From Streptococcus cristatus ATCC 51100 (GTDB taxonomy: Bacteria; Bacillota; Bacilli; Lactobacillales; Streptococcaceae), in NCBI RefSeq assembly GCF_011612585.1, contig NZ_CP050133.1, positions 682,001 through 746,000 on the forward strand: 64,000 nucleotides of DNA, read 5' to 3'. The stretch's first letter is position 1. The number at the start of each line of letters is the position of its first letter. A program made the translations under genes and the position numbers. The notes beneath the pieces are model-generated. The model worked only from the letters and a program-made list of their open reading frames with translations, searched no databases and had not been told where the DNA came from. Below are positions 57,043 to 64,000 of this stretch, in pieces.

Positions 57043-58245
57043 ATGAATGAATTTGAAGATTTGCTAAACAGTGTTAGCCAAGTCGAGCCAGGTGATGTCG
57101 TTACTGCTGAAGTATTGACAGTGGATGCTAACCAAGCTAATGTTGCCATTGCTGGTACTGGTGTTGAAGGGGTTTTGACTCTGCGTGAGTTGACAAATGA
57201 TCGTGATGCTGACATCAATGACTTTGTGAAACCAGGTGACACACTTGAATTGCTTGTTCTTCGTCAAGTAGTAGGTAAAGATACAGACACAGTTACTTAC
57301 CTAGTATCTAAAAAACGTTTAGAAGCTCGCAAAGCATGGGACAAATTGGTTGGTCGTGAAGAAGAAGTTGTTACTGTTAAGGGCACTCGTGCTGTTAAAG
57401 GTGGACTTTCTGTTGAGTTTGAAGGACTTCGTGGATTTATTCCAGCTTCAATGCTCGATACTCGTTTCGTTCGCAACACTGAACGTTTTGTAGGTCAAGA
57501 ATTTGATGCTAAGATCAAAGAAGTAGATCCAAAAGAAAACCGCTTCATCCTTTCACGTCGTGAAGTTGTTGAAGCAGAAGCTGCAGCAGCGCGTGCAGAA
57601 GTATTTGGTAAATTGAATGTTGGTGATGTTGTGACTGGTAAAGTTGCTCGCATCACAAGCTTCGGTGCTTTCATTGACCTTGGTGGTGTTGATGGTTTGG
57701 TTCACTTGACTGAACTTTCTCATGAGCGCAACGTTTCACCAAAATCTGTTGTTTCAGTTGGTGACGAAATCGAAGTGAAAGTTCTTGATTTGAACGAAGA
57801 AGAAGGCCGCGTGTCACTTTCACTTAAAGCTACAACTCCTGGACCATGGGATGGTGTTGAACAAAAACTTGCTGCTGGCGATGTAGTTGAAGGTACAGTA
57901 AAACGTTTGACTGACTTCGGTGCTTTCGTTGAAGTATTGCCAGGTATCGACGGACTTGTTCACATCTCACAAATTTCACACAAACGTGTTGAAAATCCAA
58001 AAGATGCTCTTAAAGTTGGTCAAGAAGTAACTGTTAAAGTTCTTGAAGTGAATGCTGCTGCTGAGCGTGTATCACTTTCTATCAAGGCTCTTGAAGAGCG
58101 TCCAGCTCAAGAAGAAGGCCAAAAAGAAGAAAAACGTCAATCTCGTCCACGTCGTCCACGTCGTCAAGAAAAACGTGACTTCGAGCTTCCAGAAACTCAA
58201 ACTGGTTTCTCAATGGCTGATCTTTTCGGTGATATCGAATTGTAA
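57043..58245 (+). CDS. rpsA: 30S ribosomal protein S1
   Basis: The 400-residue protein has four S1 RNA-binding domains, as in other Firmicutes, starting near residues 17, 100, 185 and 270 (for example [20 protein letters not shown] and [18 protein letters not shown]). A basic, disordered tail ends in [12 protein letters not shown]. Its codon use is that of a highly expressed gene. It binds mRNA during translation initiation. A terminator follows. Confidence 0.96.
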   Translation: MNEFEDLLNSVSQVEPGDVVTAEVLTVDANQANVAIAGTGVEGVLTLRELTNDRDADINDFVKPGDTLELLVLRQVVGKDTDTVTYLVSKKRLEARKAWDKLVGREEEVVTVKGTRAVKGGLSVEFEGLRGFIPASMLDTRFVRNTERFVGQEFDAKIKEVDPKENRFILSRREVVEAEAAAARAEVFGKLNVGDVVTGKVARITSFGAFIDLGGVDGLVHLTELSHERNVSPKSVVSVGDEIEVKVLDLNEEEGRVSLSLKATTPGPWDGVEQKLAAGDVVEGTVKRLTDFGAFVEVLPGIDGLVHISQISHKRVENPKDALKVGQEVTVKVLEVNAAAERVSLSIKALEERPAQEEGQKEEKRQSRPRRPRRQEKRDFELPETQTGFSMADLFGDIEL

Positions 58246-58252
58246 TTTACTT

Positions 58253-58285
58253 AAGAAGAGGCTGAGTTTCTCAGCTTCTTTTTTC
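58253..58285 (+). terminator. Terminator after rpsA
   Basis: AAGAAGAGGCTGAG pairs with CTCAGCTTCTT (GG bulge) around a TTT loop and is followed by TTTT. Confidence 0.8.
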
Positions 58286-58414
58286 GTCTTTTCAAGTGGG
58301 ACTTTGTATCCGAGTCATTTATTGCGATACTTGCTCTTTATGCATATTCAGTTTTATTTAAGCGAAAGATGCTAGACTAAATCTCTCGTGCATTCTATGA
58401 GAAAGGAGGCTGCC

Positions 58415-59134
58415 GTGAAGTTTATTTTCAATTCTATTAGATTCATAGTTAGCTTGGTTTGGCGGCTCATCTGGGGGCTTATTTGGTCTGTGGCACTCAG
58501 TTTTCTTGTTCTTGTAGGTGTTTTTTATTTTACTACTTCGACAGAGACGGGGGCAGAGGGATTATCGCAGGCTCTTCGAACTACTGTTACTCAAGTGGAT
58601 CAATTTTTAACGCATCAAGGACTTTCCACTGGTCTTCAGACTAGTGAGGGAATTCAGCCCAATCAGCTGACAGATGAGCATAAAGGGACGGGAGCTCGCT
58701 GGGAGAAGGCTGGTGCTACGGTATATATCGATACCACGAATGCAACTTTACGTTCAGCCTATCAGGAGGCTATTAATTCCTGGAACCAGACAGGAGCTTT
58801 CACCTTTCAAATCATCAATGACAAAGAAGAAGCGGATATTGTTGCGACGGAGATGAATGACGGCAGTGTCAGTGCAGCTGGTGAGGCAGAGTCCAAGACC
58901 AACCTGCTGACCAATCGTTTCACCCATGTGACTGTTCGCCTTAATAGTTACTACTTGTTGGACAGACGCTATGGTTACTCTCATGAGCGGATTGTCAATA
59001 CAGCAGCGCACGAATTGGGCCATGCTATCGGATTAGACCATAATGAGGAGGAATCAGTGATGCAGTCGGCAGGCTCATTTTATAGTATTCAGCCAGCAGA
59101 TATCCAGGCTGTAAAAGACTTGTATCAATCATAA
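58415..59134 (+). CDS. Matrixin-like zinc metalloprotease, membrane-anchored
   Basis: The 239-residue protein has an N-terminal membrane segment (about 14-40) and a C-terminal metzincin domain with HELGHAIGLDH plus VMQSAG, the zinc motif and Met-turn of matrixins (M10A). The GTG at 58415 has AAAGGAGG 5 bases upstream; an ATG at 58388 precedes that site and is rejected. The active site would face outside the cell. Its target is unknown. A small membrane protein gene follows 4 bases later, probably co-transcribed. Confidence 0.82.
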   Translation: MKFIFNSIRFIVSLVWRLIWGLIWSVALSFLVLVGVFYFTTSTETGAEGLSQALRTTVTQVDQFLTHQGLSTGLQTSEGIQPNQLTDEHKGTGARWEKAGATVYIDTTNATLRSAYQEAINSWNQTGAFTFQIINDKEEADIVATEMNDGSVSAAGEAESKTNLLTNRFTHVTVRLNSYYLLDRRYGYSHERIVNTAAHELGHAIGLDHNEEESVMQSAGSFYSIQPADIQAVKDLYQS

Positions 59135-59138
59135 AGGT

Positions 59139-59504
59139 ATGCTAAAAACGATTTTTAATTTTATTAGACGCTTCCCAGAGCAAGTTTTCCTCTTTCTTTT
59201 TAATTCAGGAATTTTTGCTTGGCTGTGGAAAAGCGGCAGCGATATTGCTAACCAGCTAGGCGTGACAGCAGCTTGGGAAGCTCATGTTCCAGCGCCTATT
59301 CAGGCCTTCTTTGGAGAGAATGTTGAGACCGTTCAAGGATTTTTCCAGCATTCGGCCATTATGTGGCTGATTGGTTCTATGATTATTCTTTGGATTGTTC
59401 GTTTTGTCAAAGGGATGATAAAGCTAAGTCTCTTTGTTTTGATTATTTTGCTGGGCATTTATCTGGTCATGCAAAATCAAGAAGTTCTAGGGAGTTTTCT
59501 GTAA
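59139..59504 (+). CDS. Small two- or three-TM membrane protein
   Basis: The 121-residue protein starts 4 bases after the protease gene with AAAGG just before the ATG. It has hydrophobic segments near 13-30, 72-90 and 95-112 (LIGSMIILWIVRFV, LSLFVLIILLGIYLVM). No family recognised. Coupling to the protease suggests a linked role, for example in localisation. Confidence 0.7.
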   Translation: MLKTIFNFIRRFPEQVFLFLFNSGIFAWLWKSGSDIANQLGVTAAWEAHVPAPIQAFFGENVETVQGFFQHSAIMWLIGSMIILWIVRFVKGMIKLSLFVLIILLGIYLVMQNQEVLGSFL

Positions 59505-59751
59505 ACTACAAGCAATTTATAGAAGAAAATTCTTCTAATACGAAGAGACTTAATTGAGCGAGAGCAAGTCTTTTATAGCAAATTCAGAGCAAGCTTTCCG
59601 AGAAGTTTTTAGGAAGTCTTTCACTGTTTGCTCTTGGTTCCTACTTTTATCTAAAATCGAGGATTCAAGCTTGAAAAAGCTTGATGAGCGTTGGTCATGC
59701 TTAGTAAAAAAAGGCTTTTAAAAAATATTTTAAAAAAAGCAAAAGAAAGGG
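59505..59751. other. Non-coding stretch, no feature seen
   Basis: About 250 AT-rich bases between the small membrane protein and the lacT promoter. Only short, weak inverted repeats (AAGCTTG / AAAGCTT near 59670) are visible. Confidence 0.5.
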
Positions 59752-59893
59752 TTTACATTCACGTTTTGATATGCTATAATGAAACCACAAATTGAATAGG
59801 GTGAGCGTTACTAAGTTGGATTAGGCGTGACCGCAAATGAATTGGAAGAGGCAAGTGCTCTTGTATTTTCCGTTTATTTGCGGTCATTTTTAT
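59752..59893 (+). promoter_or_regulatory. lac promoter and antiterminator-controlled terminator
   Basis: TTTACA (59752-59757) and TATAAT (59775-59780) are 17 bases apart. Downstream, GACCGCAAAT (59829-59838) pairs with ATTTGCGGTC (59876-59885) to form a terminator followed by a T-run. The sequence overlapping its 5' arm (GGATTAGGCGTGACC) is in the position of a ribonucleic antiterminator site for a BglG/LacT protein. LacT binding would stop the hairpin forming. Confidence 0.75.
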
Positions 59894-59929
59894 TTCACGA
59901 AAACCCAAGAAAATGATAAGGAGGGAACT

Positions 59930-60763
59930 ATGTATCGAATCATACTTCCTATGAATAACAATGTTGCTCTAGCCAAACATGAAAATGGTGAAGAGGTTGT
60001 TCTGATTGGTAGTGGGATAGCATTCAATAAGAAAAAGGGTGATCCTGTTCTGGAAAGTAAGATTGAGAAAGTCTTTCGTATGAGAACGGAAGAGTCCAAG
60101 GAAAACTTTGTGGCCTTGCTCAAAGATGTTCCACTGGACTTTATCACAGTGACCTATGATGTGATTGACACGCTTTCCAAGAAATACCATTACCCAGTCC
60201 AGGAGTATATCTATGTCACACTGACGGACCATATCTACTGTTCTTATCAAGCGCTTCAGCAGGGGCGGTACAAGAGCAGTGACCTGCCAGATGCTTCAGG
60301 TAAATATCCCATTCCTTATCAAATTGCACAAGAAGCAGTGGCTATTTATCGGGAACGACTCTTAGAAGCCTTTCCGGAGGATGAAATAAATAGAATTGCT
60401 TATCACTTTATCAATGCAGAAGGGGTCTCCAATCCAGCAGGCCAGGGTTATTTGGATCAGCGGAAGGAAATTCTAGCTGCTGTAGAAGAAGAGCTAAGAA
60501 AACAGGGAATAAAAAGAACATCGGATAATAGCAACTTCTATGATCGGTTTATGATTCATCTCAATTACTTCTTAGATTACTTAGACAGAAGCCGAGATGA
60601 TAATGTTTCACTGTTAGAAATGGAAAGTCAGATTAAACTGACCTATCCTCAAGCCTATCAAATTGGAACCAGCCTCTATGATATTATTGCCCAGAAAACT
60701 GGAATAGATTTGTATCATAGTGAGCGAGTTTATCTGGTCTTACATATTCAACGATTACTATAA
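59930..60763 (+). CDS. lacT: BglG-family transcription antiterminator LacT
   Basis: The 277-residue protein has an N-terminal RNA-binding domain (MYRIILPMNNNVALAKHENGEE) and two PRD domains whose histidines are phosphorylated by the PTS (LTDHIYCSYQALQ, YHFINAEG, MIHLNYFL, YLVLHIQRLL). ATG 59930 has AAGGAGGG upstream. It lies between the terminator it should control and the lac PTS genes, and is likely switched by lactose transport. Confidence 0.92.
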   Translation: MYRIILPMNNNVALAKHENGEEVVLIGSGIAFNKKKGDPVLESKIEKVFRMRTEESKENFVALLKDVPLDFITVTYDVIDTLSKKYHYPVQEYIYVTLTDHIYCSYQALQQGRYKSSDLPDASGKYPIPYQIAQEAVAIYRERLLEAFPEDEINRIAYHFINAEGVSNPAGQGYLDQRKEILAAVEEELRKQGIKRTSDNSNFYDRFMIHLNYFLDYLDRSRDDNVSLLEMESQIKLTYPQAYQIGTSLYDIIAQKTGIDLYHSERVYLVLHIQRLL

Positions 60764-60787
60764 GGAACATTAAATGGAGGATCTATC

Positions 60788-61105
60788 ATGAATAGAGAAG
60801 AAGTAACATTACTTGGTTTTGAAATCGTAGCCTACGCGGGCGATGCTCGTTCCAAGTTGCTGGAAGCATTAAATGCAGCGCAGTCTGGAGAATTTGCCCG
60901 CGCTGAAAGTTTGGTGGAAGAAGCAAATGCTTGTATTGTCGAAGCGCACCATGCTCAGACCAGCCTTTTGACCAAAGAAGCTGCTGGTGAGGATTTGGCC
61001 TATAGCGTGACCATGATGCATGGTCAAGACCACCTGATGACAACCTTGTTGCTCAAGGATTTGATGAAACACATGATTGAACTATATAAAAGAGGAGTAA
61101 AATAA
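60788..61105 (+). CDS. lacF: Lactose-specific PTS enzyme IIA
   Basis: The 105-residue protein carries the phosphorylatable histidine in [13 protein letters not shown] and the conserved [10 protein letters not shown] of the lactose/cellobiose IIA family. It passes phosphate from HPr to LacE. GGAGG precedes the ATG. Its stop overlaps the start of lacE (TAATG). Confidence 0.96.
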   Translation: MNREEVTLLGFEIVAYAGDARSKLLEALNAAQSGEFARAESLVEEANACIVEAHHAQTSLLTKEAAGEDLAYSVTMMHGQDHLMTTLLLKDLMKHMIELYKRGVK

Positions 61106-62811
61106 TGAACAAACTCATTGGACTTATTGAGAAAGGGAAGCCTTTCTTTGAGAAGATTTCTAGGAATATTTATCTTCGTGCTATTCGGGATGGCTTTATC
61201 GCTGGTATGCCAGTTATCCTCTTCTCATCTATCTTTATCTTGATTGCCTATGTGCCAAATGCATGGGGCTTCCATTGGTCTAAGGACATTGAAACTTTCT
61301 TAATGACCCCTTATAGCTATTCAATGGGGATTCTTGCTTTCTTTGTGGGCGGGACCACTGCAAAGGCTTTGACGGACTCTGTCAATCGCAGCCTGCCTGC
61401 GACCAACCAGATTAACTTCTTATCTACTATGCTGGCTTCTATGGTCGGCTTCCTCCTCATGGCCGCTGAGCCTGCCAAGGATGGTGGTTTCCTGACAGCC
61501 TTTATGGGAACAAAAGGTCTTTTGACAGCTTTCATCGCAGCCTTTGTGACCGTTAATGTCTACAAAGTTTGTGTGAAAAATAATGTCACCATTCGTATGC
61601 CAGAAGAAGTTCCACCCAATATCTCGCAAGTATTTAAAGACTTGATTCCATTTACTGTATCAGTTGTTCTGCTCTATGGTTTGGAACTGCTTGTTAAAGC
61701 AAGTCTGGGAGTAACCGTTGCAGAATCTATCGGAACGCTTCTTGCTCCACTCTTCTCAGCGGCAGATGGCTATCTGGGAATCACTCTTATCTTTGGTGCT
61801 TATGCCTTCTTCTGGTTCGTGGGAATTCACGGTCCGTCTATCGTTGAGCCTGCCATTGCTGCTATTACTTATGCCAATATCGATGCCAACTTGGCTCTAG
61901 TTCAAGCTGGTCAACATGCGGATAAGGTTATTACTTCTGGTACTCAAATGTTCATCGTTACTATGGGTGGTACTGGTGCGACCTTGATTGTTCCTTTCCT
62001 CTTCATGTGGATCTGTAAGTCTGAGCGTAACCGTGCAATTGGACGGGCATCTGTTGTCCCAACCTTCTTTGGTGTTAATGAGCCTATTCTCTTTGGTGCT
62101 CCAATCGTACTGAATCCGATTTTCTTTATTCCATTTATCTTTGCACCTATCGCAAACGTATGGATTTTCAAATTCTTTGTTGATACCTTAAACATGAACT
62201 CCTTCTCAGCCAACCTTCCTTGGGTGACACCTGGACCTCTGGGAATTGTGCTAGGTACCAACTTCCAGCTTCTGTCCTTTGTTCTTGCAGCCCTTCTTGT
62301 CGTAGTGGATGTGGTTATTTACTATCCATTTGTCAAGGTTTATGACGAACAAATCTTAGAAGAAGAACGTTCTGGCAAAGCCAACGATGCTCTTAAAGAA
62401 AAAGTAGCTGCTAACTTTAACACTGCTAAAGCGGACGCTATCCTTGAAAAAGCAGGAGTGGATGAAGAAGCTCCAGCGCAAAACAATATTAGCGAAGAAA
62501 CCAATGTTCTGGTGCTCTGTGCAGGTGGTGGTACTAGTGGATTGCTGGCCAACGCTTTGAATAAAGCAGCAGCTGAATACAATGTTCCTGTCAAAGCAGC
62601 AGCGGGTGGCTACGGTGCTCACCGTGAAATGCTGCCTGAGTTTGACCTGGTTATCTTGGCCCCCCAAGTTGCCTCCAACTTTGAAGACATGAAGGCGGAA
62701 ACTGATAAATTGGGTATCAAGCTGGCTAAGACTGAAGGCGGCCAATACATCAAACTAACCCGTGATGGTAAAGGGGCGCTTGCCTTCGTTCAGGAGCAAT
62801 TTAACAACTAA
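61105..62811 (+). CDS. lacE: Lactose-specific PTS enzyme IICB
   Basis: The 568-residue protein has an N-terminal IIC transport domain with multiple membrane helices (about 1-430) and a C-terminal IIB domain whose active cysteine is in [14 protein letters not shown]. It imports lactose as lactose-6-phosphate. It overlaps lacF by one base. The tagatose pathway genes lacABCD are not in the window. Confidence 0.97.
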   Translation: MNKLIGLIEKGKPFFEKISRNIYLRAIRDGFIAGMPVILFSSIFILIAYVPNAWGFHWSKDIETFLMTPYSYSMGILAFFVGGTTAKALTDSVNRSLPATNQINFLSTMLASMVGFLLMAAEPAKDGGFLTAFMGTKGLLTAFIAAFVTVNVYKVCVKNNVTIRMPEEVPPNISQVFKDLIPFTVSVVLLYGLELLVKASLGVTVAESIGTLLAPLFSAADGYLGITLIFGAYAFFWFVGIHGPSIVEPAIAAITYANIDANLALVQAGQHADKVITSGTQMFIVTMGGTGATLIVPFLFMWICKSERNRAIGRASVVPTFFGVNEPILFGAPIVLNPIFFIPFIFAPIANVWIFKFFVDTLNMNSFSANLPWVTPGPLGIVLGTNFQLLSFVLAALLVVVDVVIYYPFVKVYDEQILEEERSGKANDALKEKVAANFNTAKADAILEKAGVDEEAPAQNNISEETNVLVLCAGGGTSGLLANALNKAAAEYNVPVKAAAGGYGAHREMLPEFDLVILAPQVASNFEDMKAETDKLGIKLAKTEGGQYIKLTRDGKGALAFVQEQFNN

Positions 62812-62842
62812 ATCTGTTTATTTGAGATGAAGCAACTTGATA

Positions 62843-63017
62843 GAGAGTGGGACAAAAGTCCTAGCCTCTCAATTGTCTTTGGATTGTCGAGCAAGACGCA
62901 GTGGTTGAGTGGTCTCTACTACGCTGATTTCATCAGCTTTTATAGCCCTACTCAACTGTGCGGAGGTGGGACGACGAAATCGAATTCTAACGAATTACCG
63001 ATTTCTGTCCCACTCTC
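62843..63017. repeat. Dispersed repeat element, copy 3 (between lacE and lacG)
   Basis: A 175-bp copy whose ends GAGAGTGGGACA and TGTCCCACTCTC are perfectly complementary over 12 bases. It separates lacE from lacG, which otherwise read as one operon. Confidence 0.9.
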
Positions 63018-63030
63018 CAAATGTTATTGA

Positions 63031-64000
<970 letters not shown>

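Noticed and set aside
62827..63030. 67-codon frame within repeat copy 3
   Set aside because: The frame lies in the repeat and is not kept open in the same way in all copies; no ribosome binding site is evident.

Overview
The window is a low-GC Firmicute chromosome segment, almost certainly a Streptococcus of the mitis/sanguinis type. The evidence is the conserved streptococcal gene content (a PavA-like NFACT protein, alpha-acetolactate decarboxylase, PyrK/PyrD of class 1B, parE/parC, S1, a LacF/LacE/LacG lactose PTS) and strong AAGGAGG ribosome binding sites with TTGACA-17-TATAAT promoters. A 752-residue LPKTG-anchored 5'-nucleotidase resembles the Nt5e surface nucleotidase known from S. sanguinis. 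Species assignment is inference; no database was consulted.

Layout. Positions 1-9000 are ordinary metabolism and housekeeping: end of a maltodextrin/glycogen phosphorylase, a PAP2 phosphatase, manA, an AI-2E family membrane protein with a TPR protein, DUF4298, a PHP phosphatase, acetolactate decarboxylase and the NFACT protein. Positions 8946-14916 hold two T-box leaders: one with a Trp specifier before an orphan TrpX-like binding protein, and one with a Phe specifier before pheS-GNAT-pheT. Positions 15031-21275 contain small membrane proteins and lipoproteins, an FtsX/LolD-type ABC pair and mnmE. Positions 21502-26611 form a pentose/purine salvage cluster (rpiA, deoB, punA, deoD) continuing into a HEPN-motif protein and a sirtuin.

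Positions 26668-30155 are the most striking part. They hold cas1, cas2, a 12-repeat CRISPR array and cas6 of the S. thermophilus-like type III-A kind, but the whole effector operon (cas10, csm2-csm6) is missing. The ribosome binding site and first seven codons of cas10 survive, overlapping the end of cas6, and then run into a stop, so a deletion scar can be read directly. After it come a LysR regulator, a tandem of three paralogous membrane-anchored proteins that each carry a duplicated small domain, and the pyrimidine genes pyrK-pyrD and pyrF-pyrE, each unit with its own PyrR attenuator. Then follow a GT-C-like membrane protein, ung-mutX-pyrC, the surface nucleotidase and plsY.

Positions 45073-55177 are parE and parC separated by about 5.7 kb of accessory genes. 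In order these are a coiled-coil protein, a DUF6261 protein, a predicted RGH-type nuclease, an ANT(6)-like nucleotidyltransferase, a RelA/SpoT-domain protein and a one-TM protein. The end of the window has CodY-boxed ilvE, tRNA-Tyr and tRNA-Gln, rpsA, a matrixin-like protease and a lac operon (lacT-lacF-lacE-lacG, cut by the window end).

A repeat of about 175 bp with complementary ends occurs three times: after cas2, after the nucleotidase, and between lacE and lacG. The first copy supplies the last codons and the stop of cas2.
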